DNA of 64,000 bases from Cololabis saira (taxonomy: Eukaryota > Chordata > Actinopteri > Beloniformes > Belonidae). Below the pieces are notes generated by a model. That model was not told the origin of the DNA and did no database searches. It saw nothing but the letters and a program-made list of their open reading frames with translations. A program made the translations under genes and the position numbers. Where the stretch lies: NCBI RefSeq assembly GCF_033807715.1, contig NC_084587.1:21065017-21129016 (forward strand), read 5' to 3'. Positions 12,665 through 25,559 of this stretch are shown here, one piece after another (positions within the stretch are counted from its first letter, which is position 1; every line of letters begins with the position of its first letter).

Positions 12665-15600
12665 TACATAAACATATCTCACACAAACCCTCTTTCTGCA
12701 GCCAGATGTCCTGGGAGAAGGAGGCCAACGTGCCCTTTCACATAAAACAGCACACACACACACACACCGATTGCAGTGTCAGTGGGCAGGGGAGTGTCCC
12801 TGTGCAGGAATGTGGAGGAATGATAAGTTGTGGAGGTGTCAGGGGAGAAACCCATGCTGTTACAGCCAGACACCTAAAAACACTCCACCCTGCCTCCAAC
12901 TCCTCTCATCTTTTTTATTTTTCTTCTGTCTTCTTTAACATTTTTCTGCTGTCTTTTTGCATGGTTAACTCCTGTTGACGCACCTTCACCGCTTCTCTCC
13001 CTGAAACATACAAGCTACGCTTTGTAAGTGTTTCAATCTTTCCCTGAAGATAATTTCCATTTTATCAGTCCCTCGATGTTTTGTTTTGTTTTTCTTTTTT
13101 ACTGTTCATTGTCCATAAGCAGCCGTTTATCAGAGGTAGTATGACTGAGAGACTGACACCTACCAAGAATGACTTGCCAGGTGTGTCTGTGACTAGGACT
13201 ATACACACAGTATTCTTTTAATAACATCATTTTTGTCCACACAAGCGTCTCTGAATAAACTGCTTGATCTCTATCCGTGTTCCCTCCTCTACTGAGTCAT
13301 GATTCCCCATAGAAACCAGGTCACACTGACATCCTGGCTCTGTGTTCACCACCTCTGCTGTATACATACCATGAAGTACACTATGTCTATGTCGTTAGTG
13401 CTTTAAAAACATAAGAGATGGCATGTTCTGTATCATTAAATGCGATCAGACGCCCACGACCAAAGAAAAAAATGCTTTACCGCTTATATCTTTAGCTCCA
13501 AGGGGTACAATAATTAGTGATCCCCATTCATCCCATTAACAGTTTATCAGTGCACGCAGTTTGCTGCCATCGTCACAGTTTGAAACTGAGGAGTTTTGGA
13601 GAATGGCTTATCACGCCGCTGGATTTTATGAGGTAATTTTGGACACAATGTGAAGGACTTTTTCATGCTGTATGAAAGTTTATTCATTCATTATAAGAAC
13701 GGTCTTGTTTGTGTCGATGTGTGTGGTGCTTCTTTTGTTTTATTTTCTCATTCATGATGTTGGATGTAGAAACTTGTAGGCAGCAGCACAGAGGGTGACT
13801 CACGGCAATAAAGACTATTGACTAAAAGCAGATGTTAAAACTTTACCTGGCATTGGGATTAAGTGAGGAAAAGTCAAACTAGAGTGTTTGTTCCAAGGCT
13901 GCTATGATTTCACCTGGTGGTTAAAATCTAATGATGAAGCAAGGAAGTAGAACTTTGTACTTGTCTTTGTTCACTGGGGGGGGGGAAAAAAGAAATTCTT
14001 TGACGTAAATGAGTGTGTGCACGTGTATGTGTGTGAATGTAAATGTGCTTTCTGCACCTGAGGAGGATTGATTGTTAGCATTACCGCCAGTCAGTGAGAG
14101 GTGACATGTTGAGACCTGCATCCTTGGAAGACCAAACTTCTTTTTGGCTAACTACTGTCACACCCCACCCAGCTCCAGATGGGGAAGAGTGTCTGGGCAG
14201 GTTCTTTGAGGCCAGACGAGGCACATAGGTTGGCTGAAAGAGGATTCCCTTTCTCTTTCAGCTTTGTAAATAATTTAAATACGTAGCAGTTATCAGAAAG
14301 AACAGATTCATATGGATCTAACACGTGCAGAGACATTAATGGACAGACATCCAGCAGTTTTGGTAAATTGCATCAGGGCAGAGTATGGTTTTTAGCACAC
14401 TTTAACACCGAAACACACAATGACAGGGTACAGACTTTTAAAGGATTGACAACAAAACTCAAAGCATCTAATAACAGTGCTAAATCCATGCCGTGCCTGA
14501 AGCATCCCTTTTAGCCCATCACAATTTAAGTGGCTGGAAGAAGAGTTAAGGCAGCAAAGAGGAGACCGACGTATGTGAGGTAATTGTCCGAACCAGGTGG
14601 AGTGGTTTCCAAATGGGAGGAAGAGAGACACGGGTGAACGGGCAGATGGATGGACAGACAGGTTCATCGTCACAATGACGGGCACTCCATCTCGTCACTG
14701 CGGTCACCTCTTCGGAGTCGTCAGCGGGGATCAGTGCAGCCCCATTGAACACATCACGGGGGAAATGAGCGGGTGGGCTCTGACAACCGTCAACACCCGG
14801 AGCAGGATGGAGCGGCAGGAGGCGAAAAACGCTAGAGTCGGCAGTCAAACGTCGAAGGGACTGTTGTAGGGTTGAGATGGTGGGGGGCACAGATATGGAG
14901 GAGGAAACCACTTCAGAAGCAACGCAACAATAACCCATTCTCTCACAGAAGGGAGTGAAATGACCAAAGGCACACTTAGATAAATATTGCTTTAAGTTCA
15001 TTATCACACAAGCGGAAAATTTCAAAAGATGTTCCAGCTTGAAGCCTCACCCTGTTGTTATTATTGAACGTTGCCCTCGACATAGCCTAAGGCTGCCACT
15101 CAAGCTGTGATGAACACAGAACTGTGAGAAGAAATAACTGATCAATATTTTGGCGACAGCCTCAAGACATGATAGACGCTTTTTCTTCTATCCTGGCTGT
15201 TCTCATGCCCTTACAAACACATTCATACACACACATCCACATATATTTCACGATTCGTCCACAAATCCTAACACTCCCAAGACAAAAAAAATAAAAAATC
15301 TTAAAAAGAAATAAGGCAGGGAGGATTACCAAGAAGTAAAATCTTATGAACCTGAGCTGATAAATGTAAAAGTGTCTATGGAGAGAGTGGGTGAGGTGCT
15401 GGTGACAGGAGTAGATTGAGACAGTAGATAACACTGACAAGGATGAAATACCGTCCTGTGCTCTTTTCTGACCAACAAACATAAAGATTGTGCAGCACAA
15501 GGCACATCTGAGACTGTGCCCTGTCTTTCTTTCCATTCCCTCCCTTCTCACCTCCCTCTTGAGGAGGCGCTGGGGAACATTCCTGGACTCCAGCTTCTCA

Positions 15601-16698
15601 ACTCTGGGCATTAATCCCCTACAGCTGTGCCCCTTACTCCCTTATCCCCCTCCCTCCTGCCCCCTCTCACCCCTCGCCCCTCCTGATCTCCTCTCTGGTC
15701 CTTTCTTACTCCAGCTGGCCCTTCCATGCTCTTGTGAATTGCTTGTGAAAAATGCAGTAAGAGTGTGACACATGTAAAACAGACCCGCTCAGTCCCTCGA
15801 CATTCACACATCCTGCCACGGAGACACACTCATGTGCATGCACAAATATATACACATTGAACCATATGCTGCACACATCCTTTCATACGCTGCTTAGATT
15901 TGCAGGATTCCTCGCTAGACAGAAGCAAAATAACTCACATATACACACACACAGAGAAATCACACAGCTGCCAATGTGTACAGAAAATCCCCTCTGGCTG
16001 TGCCCCCAAGCTTCCTTTGTGAGACTAGGGTGAAGGCCCGAGGCCCCGGCATCACACACAAGGACCTTAGGACAGCCCGCAATGACTTCTCTCCTTTCCA
16101 GAGAGGCTCTTCTTCATATTTAATACTGTGGCATGGGGGGAACTCTGGGAACAATATATAGGAGGGACTCATAAATAATTAAACAAATGGGAGATAGAGA
16201 TATACACTTGAGTAGATGTGTGCTGGTTTGTCAATTAGAAAATACAAAACAGAGAAAACCGGACATAGGCTTTTACAATTATTTATGAGTACTCGAGTGA
16301 ATAGTGGTATCTGACCAGTTGTCACCATGTTCACTGCTACAATAACAAATGTAGCTTTGTTGCTGCAGGCTGCAGTCTGCAGGGTTTGACCCAACAAAGT
16401 TTCTACCACGGTCGTTACAACCAGACACATCTGTGTGGGAGTGGAATGCATCTAACAATGAAGAAGTACAACTGTGTTGTCCATCTTTACGATAATGTCT
16501 CACTTCAGTGTCTTCACTGTGCACCCGCATGAAAAGGATTTAAAAAAAATTGCTGTCTCTTACAGTCTCTTCTGAAAAGTATGTTTTTTAAGTATTGCAC
16601 CCCCGCCTCCGCCATCACTCACACACACAAACACCACCACCGAGTCCGTGACAGACAGGAGCAGAGTTAATAAGCCATGTCTCAGGAGGGGCTGCTCC

Positions 16699-16700
<2 letters not shown>
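12662..16700. other. Non-coding stretch, no gene seen
   Basis: Four kilobases without a convincing exon. The 159-codon minus-strand frame at 14546-15025 overlaps a GC-richer patch (14590-14870) but its product resembles no family I know and lacks domain-like periodicity. A pyrimidine-rich block at 15500-15720 and short CA/AC patches near 15200-15240 and 15830-15960 are low-complexity. Confidence 0.5.

Positions 16701-16792
<92 letters not shown>
16701..16792. repeat. Pure (GT)46 microsatellite
   Basis: Ninety-two bases of uninterrupted GT. Confidence 0.98.
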
Positions 16793-16793
<1 letters not shown>

Positions 16794-18930
16794 AGGATGC
16801 TGGGGCTCGCAGGAGCTTAGGAGTAAATTAAAACACACTTTAATAAAGTGACCAGAGGCTAGGCCTGTGGGCCACCTTCTCCAATGCAGACACACACACA
16901 CTCGCACACACAGAAGGACAGACACACTCCACCGGGACAGAGTGGAGAGGTATCCAGGAGAATGGAATGTGGACAGAAGGGGGGACATGAGCAAAACAGT
17001 CCACTGAAGACGGACTACAGAGGGAGAGGGTTAGAAGGAGGGGCTGAGAGGTCAGAAGCAGCAGGGTTATAGTGTTTCAAGCTCCTCCATATCAGCCAGG
17101 TGTCTCCCAACTAAATAAACCACTTCACTTTATGGCCACACCTCCCACTGGCTTCTAAAAGTATGCTGTACACAGACTTAAACCTCAAACTTTATATACT
17201 TTATCCGCTTATTATTTGACAGGAACATAGCTTTCCGGAATGAGCATATGTGCCTTAAGAGTTTGTTTTAATGTTTAACTTTTTTGTTCTACTGCAAAAC
17301 CAAACTGCAAACTCTTGCAAACTTGGACGATGTGTATCAAAAACAGCAAACAGTGCAAAGAGATTAAATTTAGCTGTCATTTGATTGATGACTACAATTA
17401 AACAACAAATCAGACATCAATAAGAAGACACAAGTTATAAAACACAATAAAAGCACTAAAACAGCAGGACTGCACAGACAAACTGTAAGCCAACAAATGA
17501 CAAAGTGGTCAGTCATGTCTCCCTGATGACTATTACGATGATAAATTCTCTGGCTGGGTGGAGATGACAATGCAACCAGAAATATAAAAAGATTCTAATT
17601 GTGATTTTCCCCTCGCTGCTGCCGAGCAGTGGCAGGATTATAACATTTCTCAAATTAATATTTCTCCAAAGAAGCAAAAATTCAGCATTTCGCCACATGT
17701 TTTGTATTGCTTGAGATTCAACAGCCGCCCTTTCGTGTCATCTTCGCACACTGTTCTCTGAAATAGCTCAATGGAGCTGTAATCTCCAGTGACATTTATC
17801 TGCATACATATATACAGAATCTGTAAACAACTCCAAGATGTTTTGTACTGGAACTTTTCTGGTTTCTGTTTCCAGTCCACTCATACCCTGAGTAGTATTG
17901 ACCAATTACGCTTGAGTGGACTTTGATGAATGTAAACATCTGTGTGGAGGGCATTTGCTGATATATGATTTCAAAACGATTAGGTAGTCTGATTACTTGT
18001 TATCCTTTCATCATCTATTTTGAAAGTAATTTGGTTGGAAAATGATTATCATTGTTAAATAACAGCAGAAACCCAGGAATATTAGTCACCACCGCCAAAG
18101 GCGTAATCACTGGAATACGACTTACCGGGTTCAAATACTGATTCTATCACTTTTCAATGTACCTTGAATCTAACATTAACTGAGTAGCAGTGGTGGGAAA
18201 CATGCATTATTTTTTGGCCATTTTGTGTGAAATGTTAAATGTGCTACATGTTGTTTCAACTCCTGTATCTTCTCGAGCCTTTCCAAAAGTTTTCCATATT
18301 ATAATAAGGTGTTTGATACAGTTTTCTCTTTACTATTGTTTGTGTGGTGTTTGGTTGATCTCAGTGGTGCTTGTAATTCGTCAGGTGTCAAAATGTGTCC
18401 ATATAATGAGATGAACAGTGAGAGATAGCTTGTAAGTTGTGAGTTTTGACTGATATGTTAATCAGTGGGGAAGTAATGAGTGGAACAATGACACAATTTT
18501 CATTTTGCAGTGAACGATGCCGTAAAGTATACAAATGATCTGTGACACTGATGACAGATAGAAGCCGACACCGTTCAAGTATTGTCTGCTCTCCGATAAT
18601 CTCCTTCTTGGTATATGAACAATATACCTCCCACACGCACTGATCCTATCCCTGCTCCAGTTCATTTAAATGGCCTGTTTCCTATGTGTATGGACACGCG
18701 AATGCACATGCTCATGTACACACACACATGGCTGTTCTGGGGACTTCCACTGTCATTGCTGCCAAGTTTTTCTTTGCATCTTCCAAGGAAGAAGGAGCGT
18801 CTCCCATAGATATTCACACACCCACACATAAATACACACACACTCATACATATAGAGCTCTACGACAAGCCAAGAACCACACTGCGCTGCCACCTAAATA
18901 AAGACCCCTCCCGTCAGCAAATCACAATCT
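16793..18930. other. Non-coding stretch, no gene seen
   Basis: Mostly AT-rich unique sequence. A GGGTTCAAATAC word near 18127 resembles a tRNA B-box but has no A-box or cloverleaf around it. CA-rich patches lie at 16886-16910 and 18715-18850. Confidence 0.5.
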
Positions 18931-18934
18931 GCTG

Positions 18935-19110
18935 ATCTCAAGGAAATAAATGTCGCCAGGCAGGGAGCAAGGCGACTCATCTCCCGTGAATTGTTCATTT
19001 ATTCAAATGAAAAGTGTTTTAATATAAGCTGCTTTGCATTTGACTGGGGGGCGTCCCAGCATGGAATCGGTATTTCCTTTGATAAAAGCACCTTGAATTG
19101 CTATTGCTAA
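18935..19110. promoter_or_regulatory. Candidate conserved regulatory element
   Basis: A complex non-repetitive block with an ATTGTTC (SOX-like) word followed by ATTTATTCAAATG near 18990-19010, and the run TTTGCATTTGACTGGGG near 19033-19049. It stops abruptly at a CTAT microsatellite. The look is that of a vertebrate conserved non-coding element, but conservation is not tested here. Confidence 0.28.
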
Positions 19111-19113
19111 GGG

Positions 19114-19174
<61 letters not shown>

Positions 19175-19210
19175 CATCTATCCATCTATCCCTCCATCCA
19201 TCTATCTATC
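19114..19210. repeat. (CTAT)n tetranucleotide microsatellite
   Basis: Pure CTAT units for about 60 bp, then CCAT and CCTC variants at the 3' edge. Confidence 0.97.
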
Positions 19211-19454
19211 ATAAAAACATAAAACCATTTATAAGACTTGTTATAAGAGTGTTATTATTGCTAATCCAGCTAACAACGTTATGATTAGCGATGGGAATCG
19301 AGAACTGGTTCTTGTTGAGAACCGGTTCCCAGTGTTTCAGTTCCTTGGAATCGTTTGCCTTTTTCACAAACGATTCCCTTTTCAATTCCAGTGGGCGCGA
19401 ATTACGTGACCAAGCACGTTGCGCAACGTGCGCATTCGCGCCCAGCAGGAAAAC

Positions 19455-19541
19455 ATGGGGACAAAGCGGCATAAGCGCTCGAAAGTTTGGTTACATTTTA
19501 CCAAAAAGGATGACAACAGGGCGACAAAGGGGGGAAACTGT
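19455..19541 (+). pseudogene. BED-type zinc-finger remnant of hAT transposase
   Basis: A 29-codon frame opens with ATG and reads MGTKRHKRSKVWLHFTKKDD, then reaches a cysteine and a TAG stop at 19542-19544. The K-x-S-K-V-W-x-H-F pattern followed by a charged linker and N-R-A-T is the opening of BED zinc fingers found at the N-terminus of hAT transposases. In the family the A-T is followed by a C-x-x-C pair; here only one cysteine remains, so the finger could not bind zinc even before the stop. The DNA-binding role is inferred from the family. Confidence 0.72.
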
Positions 19542-19593
19542 TAGGACTCGGCCGGCTGATGCACTGGGAGCGCGGAGTCAGCCGGCGTGTGGT

Positions 19594-19738
19594 AAGGCTG
19601 ATTTATGGTTCCACGTTACACCAACGCAGAGCCTACGGCGTAAGGTACGCGGCGACACGCACCGTACGGCGTGCCTCCCCGTGTACCCTACAGCGTAGGT
19701 TCTGCGTCGATTTAACGCAGAATCATAATTCATGCTTT
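19594..19738. mobile_element. Palindromic MITE nested in the hAT copy
   Basis: About 145 bp whose two halves fold back on each other: the left arm (from AAGGCTGATTTATGGTTCC) and the reverse of the right arm (from AAAGCATGAATTATGATTC) stay similar over about 58 bp, including shared words GTTA, ACGCAGA, CCTACG and GGTAC. TAA at the left and TTA at the right could be terminal or part of a 3-bp target site, as in Harbinger-type MITEs, but that is uncertain. It is CpG-rich. It lies wholly inside the hAT element, so it must be the younger insertion. Confidence 0.78.
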
Positions 19739-20274
19739 AGAAGAGCTGCGCACTCGGCCTCGCGCTCCGTCGGACAGCTGCAGCTCGTCAGCTCATCTAC
19801 GGAGAAGTTAAAGAGGATCTACCGCTAGCTTCTCCTTTCATCAAGGCAGAGAAGAGTATCAGGCCAGAAAAGATGAATGTCACCAGCAGTGACTAAGTTT
19901 GTGGTGTTGAACATGTTACTGGACATTCTTGTGTAATTGCCACGAAATAATTTGTTGTATTTAGTTAATTTCTACAGAAGAATATTTATTTTATTATTAT
20001 TATTTTATATTAAATACATATTTTATATTACAAATAATTTTGTGGGGACCCCCTGGCACACCATTGAGGAGCCCAAGGCTGTGGGCGTCTTAAGACCTCA
20101 CTTATACTTTTTTGTTCAAAGACATAAAACAAAGTTGATACTAAAATTGTTTGTTCTCCTTTTTTTCCAAATGAGAATCAATAAGAGAATCGATAAAGAA
20201 TCGAATCGTTAAGTAGAATCGAAAATGCAATCGGAATCGAAAAAATCTTATCAATTCCCATCCCTAGTTATGAT

Positions 20275-23200
20275 GCGATTATCTTACGTGTGACTGTCCG
20301 GCCTACATGATAGCATGCTAAGAGGATAACACATAACACTATGAATGTGTAGAATCAGAATTGTAGCAGGGTGTACGGCTAACAGCTACGCAGAATGAAT
20401 ACCACATAGTAGCAAGCTTTCGTCACCTAAAACAACTTAAACCTCATAAATTTCAAACGGACATTGTGTTCGATATATTTACACTGTATTACTTCAACAA
20501 CAGACAGTTATTTATATCCATGCTAGATTTTCTTTATGATGGAATGGCTGTTTTTCATAACCAAATACACTAAGTTAGAACATTGTAGTTTATACTTGGC
20601 AAGTTCAGCTAAGAGGATGTAAATTGGTCTTCCTGTGGTTCCTGATGATGTCACAGCTCAGTTAACAAACTTGTTTAAAACTTGTTTAAAAATTTAGGGG
20701 GACATTTTCAAATAGGCTGTACTTCATCAATCAACCATAAAATGTAACGGGTTGAAACTAGATTCCATTACTCAACAACAGTAATAATTCAGCACTATAG
20801 CTGACAATTGTGACCTTTCTCATCCGCCATCACTGCTGAGAAATACACTCTGGCACTTTTTACAATCTCAAGTCTACACAAGTCTCTCTAGACGTGTCCT
20901 TGAGGAAATTGGTGAAGCAGGGACACATCGGAAGATTTCAACCACAGATGACTGATTACCATGATGACCATTAACAAGTTCACAAAAACACAAGTACAGA
21001 CAAGAAAATTTATCAGGATGTGGCTCAAGTTGGGAAATCGTAAGCGATCCATGTAAAACAGTCCATGTTGTAACAACTCGTCAGCAAAAAGACCTGTGAA
21101 AACTGAGTCCAGATTATGACAGGTATGCTGCAACAGTGACAGGTTGTAGAAAACACACAATACAGCATTTGCTCAAACTGCTCGAAATTTCGTAAATTAC
21201 TGTGAATTAACAACTGCTCAAATAGCTAATGCCAAAATGGTAAGCCAAAACCAAAGGCCCATCTTCCTCAGTTGAGTTTTTATGATTCAAATAACTTCCT
21301 GCTATAACTCTTTAATGTTGCAATTTTCCAGTACCCATGTTTTTAAAATATGAATAAGGAATAAAATTATTTTTGGTCCACTAAGTGTATCTCCATTTCT
21401 CCTGAGCAGAGATCTGCAATGAGACTTTATCTGTAGGCAGTTTATACCCCAAGACCCAGAGAAGGTGTTCATGCTTCCTCATAATCCAATACAGATGGGA
21501 GGCCTTAGATGTTGTAAACTTTTACACTTGCATGACTCAAATCCAGTCATAACACATGCCACTTCACCATGAAGGGAAATCCAGTTAAGCAACAGTTGGG
21601 AAAAAACTACTATGGAGTTTGGAAACAGAACTGATAGTCAAAATTTAATATCACCAGAAGTTGTTATAAACAAAACTTCTCATTCAACATTTTTCTGCCC
21701 TATGCACAAGCCCAGTGAAAGCTGTCATCTGTCTGATATAAGGAGAGGTGAGGGCCGATCGGCGCTCTTTCTCTCTGCAGGAGGAGAAACCCTGGTGTGG
21801 GCCACATGTTGGAGAAACTTGGTCTCTGGGCCTGTGGAGGTTGACACAGAGTCCCCACCCTGAGCCCAGCGGGTGTTTGTGAACAGTGGGCCTGTTTTGG
21901 AAGAGTGTGTCCACACCACAGCTGTTGAACAGTTCAAGGCGGAGAGTCCTTCTGGGCAGGGGGACAGGGCGGTAATGAAAATTCCCCAGGAGAAAAGCAA
22001 GGGGAATTCTCCGCTGTTATTTGTTATGGGAAAAAGGAGAAGACAGGGACAGGAGGGGAGAGAAACAGCAATGTCAGAGGAGGGGTAGGAGTCAGAGGAG
22101 ACAACTCAGTGTGTCTTTGTGCATATGTGTGTGTGTGTGTGTGTGTGTGCGTGTGTGTCTGTTTGCATGCGTCCGTGTCTGCTCAGGTGCTCAAGTGGTC
22201 CCTATTGATATAAATTAAAGACAGAAAGGGAATGAGGTGGAAAAATTGAGAGAGACAAACACTGAAAGACAAAGGCAACAGTGTGTGTCAACAGCCGATT
22301 CATCTCGCAAAAGCCATTTGAAATAGTTTAGGGAGTCACGATAAAACAAGCATCCTCCCGGCGCACATTTCAATTTTAGGCTTGTTTTTCAGGATCTTTG
22401 TTTCTCTCGAGATATGAAGTTAGTCAGGTTTCTGGTTCCAGCTGTATTTGCTCTAGTGTTTTGTCCCCATTCTCTGCTACTTCTGCATTTGTGTGAGTAT
22501 TTTTATGTGGACGCATTCACACTCAGGGGTATGGGCTTCTGTTTACAAGAGAGGGTTCCCTGCTGTACTTATATTCAAATGAGACTTGGCAACACACGTC
22601 ATGGTCATTCCGTCACAGTCCAAACACCCTCACTCTAAACACACGAACCACAATGAAAACTTCAGACGCACATGCACGCTCACCGTGTCTTACACAGCAG
22701 TGTCTTCAGCCTTGGGTGAGTGTGATACTAGAAAACTGAGGTAAAGTGAGAAGCACTCTCTTCTGAATAGTGAGATTCAAAGGCTACTTATCAGTCCAAT
22801 GTGTTTCTACTTTTCTAATCTGCATCATTTATCACAAATACCCATTATTATGAACAAGAAAAGGGAATCAAGCCATAGTCAATATTATGTCTTGGTGTAG
22901 GACTATTACAGAATAGACATGCATGCATACTCACATGCATGCACAATAGCAGACAGGCTCGCACAATAAGTAGAAAAAACTTTTGTCTTATGAAATCTGC
23001 TCTTATGGGAAAAGACCTGACATTTGACCATTTTTAAACAACAAACATCACAAAAACTGCAAACCATAACAGAAATCGAGCTGACACAGAAATACCACGG
23101 CACAAATCAGACCAAATCATTTTTCCCTTTCATACATTCAAGAAACTTCAGCCAACAGGTAATAATAATAAGGCAGGTTTCCATTTGCAGGATTTTGGGA

Positions 23201-23520
23201 TAAAACCTAGAAGGCTGGAAGTGAAACAGGGACGACCTCCTCCTTGGTCCTTTTGGCGTTTTGTCTCCATTACGATAACGGTGGGATCCACGGATGTAGC
23301 AGTCGAATACTCCATACTGTTTTGCCAATGAATAAAAGAAGAAGATGACTGAAAAAGTGTAAAGAAGAAGAACAGGAGTTTTCTCTTTGTTTTCTTCGGA
23401 TCCATGGTGATGGTGGATGGAAGAAAAGAGGACAGTCCAAGTCAAAGAGAACATCGAGAGGGCTTTATGTCATCTCCTGCCTATGGCGCACTGAATCAGC
23501 ACTGTCTCAACAACTATATG

Positions 23521-23523
<3 letters not shown>
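20275..23523. other. Non-coding stretch, no gene seen
   Basis: Three kilobases without a supported exon. A GC-richer patch at 21730-22030 includes the 8-bp dyad AATTCCCC...GGGGAATT (about 21980-22010) around an NF-kB-like GGAGAATTCC word on the minus strand. Around 23180-23300 a GTTTCCATTTGCAGG start resembles ends of some fish MITEs, but no second end was found. Confidence 0.5.
22125..22159. repeat. (GT)n microsatellite
   Basis: About 17 GT units with one GC variant. Confidence 0.93.
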
Positions 23524-23568
<45 letters not shown>

Positions 23569-23584
23569 ATGTGTGTTTGTGTGT

Positions 23585-23620
<36 letters not shown>

Positions 23621-23627
23621 GTGTGTA
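23524..23627. repeat. Compound (AT)n-(GT)n microsatellite
   Basis: About 19 AT units (23524-23562), a short ACATATAAAT bridge, then GT units with TATG and GCGT interruptions. Confidence 0.95.
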
Positions 23628-24828
23628 TACAAGTATATAGCCCTGTTTGTGTTTCATCATGTGTATACGACATGCTTGTTTGAAGGGTCTGAGGTCTCTG
23701 AAGGATTAATGGTGGCAGGCCAGGCAGGGTAATCAGGACAGCGGATAAGTCCTGGTCATCCAGGCGTTGAGCTGAATAAACATGAGAGTCTGGTGATATC
23801 TCCTACACATTTCTACGTGCACACATAGACATGCGAGCTCTCTCACACGCAGACAAATAATCGCTCACGCAAATAATTACACACATGGACACACGTCAGC
23901 CAGATCTAAGAGACACCAGACATGTTCGCAAAGATGATGCCAATAAGGGGACCATGTCGCATCTGCACAGACACACACACACACATAGAAACACACAGCA
24001 TTCACCTTCATTGTCTCCCACCGAACGTGCTCCCCTGGGTCATTGACTGTGGCATGTTCCTGTGTGCTATTAAGCCTCTGATAAGTCCGCACCATATGTA
24101 GGCAGTAGAATATAAGACAAGCCTCAACTGGGGGAAAGTCATTATGTGTCCATCGCGGGGCTAATGTAACATGTGTTTCATATTATAAAATCTCTTCCAT
24201 TTGCCGCTACAGAGGACAGATGTAGAATTGGAGCCTTGTTCAATTTTTCAGAAAAAAGAAGTTCCAACACATGTTACACTTAGCCTATAATCCTGTCCAC
24301 TGTTAATTTTACGTAACGCTACATCATGAGAATGGCTTACGAGCTGTAGCTCGTACTTGTACTTTTACCGTTTGTGCAGTTTATGAAAAAACTACTTAGA
24401 TCGTATTTGATAGCGTAATTTACACAATTCCTTAGGTTTACCGTGGGGAGTAAATGGGTCTTTTTACAACAGCAGCGCGAGATAAAATAACTTTGTGCAC
24501 ACTTTCTACAGTTGAAAAACAAGCTGGGGACTATCTGAGAATGGCTGTGCTTGTTGTGGCCACACGCCAAGGGTAGGTATGCAGCCCAATGGACACCATC
24601 TGCATGAACACATTTCTTTTTTTTTTTTCTTAAAAGCTTGCATTTCAAGTGTGTGCCTGTGTGTGACCGGGTGTATGTGTGTGTGTGTGTGTACATGTGC
24701 AGAGTCGGAAACCAGGAGCAAATGCTTCACGCCAAATCGGGGGGACGAGGTGGGAGAGCAGGACATTCCTACGAGATGACAAGCCATCACAGTCACACAC
24801 CAGCACAGGAATGTTGGGAAAACAGACA

Positions 24829-24843
24829 GGGTGGGCGGGTGGG
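24829..24843 (+). other. Tight G-quadruplex motif, one-base loops
   Basis: GGGTGGGCGGGTGGG: four G3 tracts with single-base loops, the arrangement known to favour very stable parallel quadruplexes. Further G runs follow to about 24885. Confidence 0.75.
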
Positions 24844-25527
24844 TGTGATCCGGGGTGGGAGGATGAGTTTGAAGGGGGGGGGGGACACAGAATGAAGAAA
24901 AGGTGACACTTCATTAGACCAGTAGTCATGGTTTTCTAAAAGAGAGCAGAGACTCTGCTGTAATTACTTTGTAGTCACTGAAAAGAGAGAGGAGAACAGG
25001 GAAATAGATAGAGACACAGACAGAGGAGGAAGGGAGAGAAAGAGAGAGTGGTGGTGAGGGAGGTCTGACTTTTACCCCATCACCAACCTCCCCTCCGCCA
25101 CGAACGCCACACCTCCCACCAGCCCACCCCTGCTGTCAGTTAACTCCAATTTCTGTCATGCAACTGAAAAACCACTGGAAGGGTGAATGAAAAAGGGAAA
25201 ATGGATGAAAACAAAACATGTGCATATTTTTGTGAGTGTTTGCATGTGCTTCAAGTCCATGTATGTAGATTAGGAGTGCATTTTGGTAACAGCAACAACA
25301 AAGGGACCTGAAATAGCTTGAACGATTGTGTCTGGTGGCAGCATAAGGATGGCGAGGGCCAGCAAAGAGTGAGATGGAGAAGGAGTGTGAACACTAGTGA
25401 ATATGTGCTCCAGATGTGTCTGCCTGTCACACTGCAAGTAAACACCCTGTCTGATGGACAGCTCAGGACTGGATGGCCCCACTGTCTCCCCCCAGGGGAG
25501 AGTGCTGGTGAAAGAAAGTGTTTTGGT

Positions 25528-25559
25528 GGGGGAGGTGGGGGGACTCTGGGTGAAGGGGG
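25528..25559 (+). other. G-quadruplex motif
   Basis: Guanine runs of 5, 6, 3 and 5 at 25528-25532, 25537-25542, 25548-25550 and 25555-25559, with loops of 4, 5 and 4 bases: a canonical four-tract motif. Confidence 0.65.

Larger units (their letters stand above)
19286..20266 (+). mobile_element. hAT-superfamily transposon copy, degraded and nested
   Basis: The left end TAGCGATGGGAATCGAGAAC and the right end, read in reverse as TAGGGATGGGAATTGATAAG, form the terminal inverted repeats. GTTATGAT lies directly outside both ends (19278-19285 and 20267-20274): a perfect 8-bp duplication, diagnostic of hAT-type insertion. Subterminal sequence is rich in GAATCG/CGATTC words. A BED-zinc-finger start of a transposase remains at 19455-19541, showing descent from an autonomous element, but the catalytic RNase-H-like region is gone. 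At 981 bp it is far shorter than a full hAT. A second, palindromic element has inserted inside it. The intact target duplication suggests a fairly recent or well-preserved insertion. Confidence 0.92.

Noticed and set aside
14546..15025. 159-codon minus-strand frame
   Set aside because: No recognisable domain, no splice signals in sensible positions, and an overlapping plus-strand frame of similar quality.
18121..18135. tRNA B-box-like GGGTTCAAATAC
   Set aside because: No A-box at the right distance and no cloverleaf; the similar word at 28922 fails in the same way.
23180..23400. MITE-like start GTTTCCATTTGCAGG
   Set aside because: Only one end is suggestive; no inverted partner or duplication.
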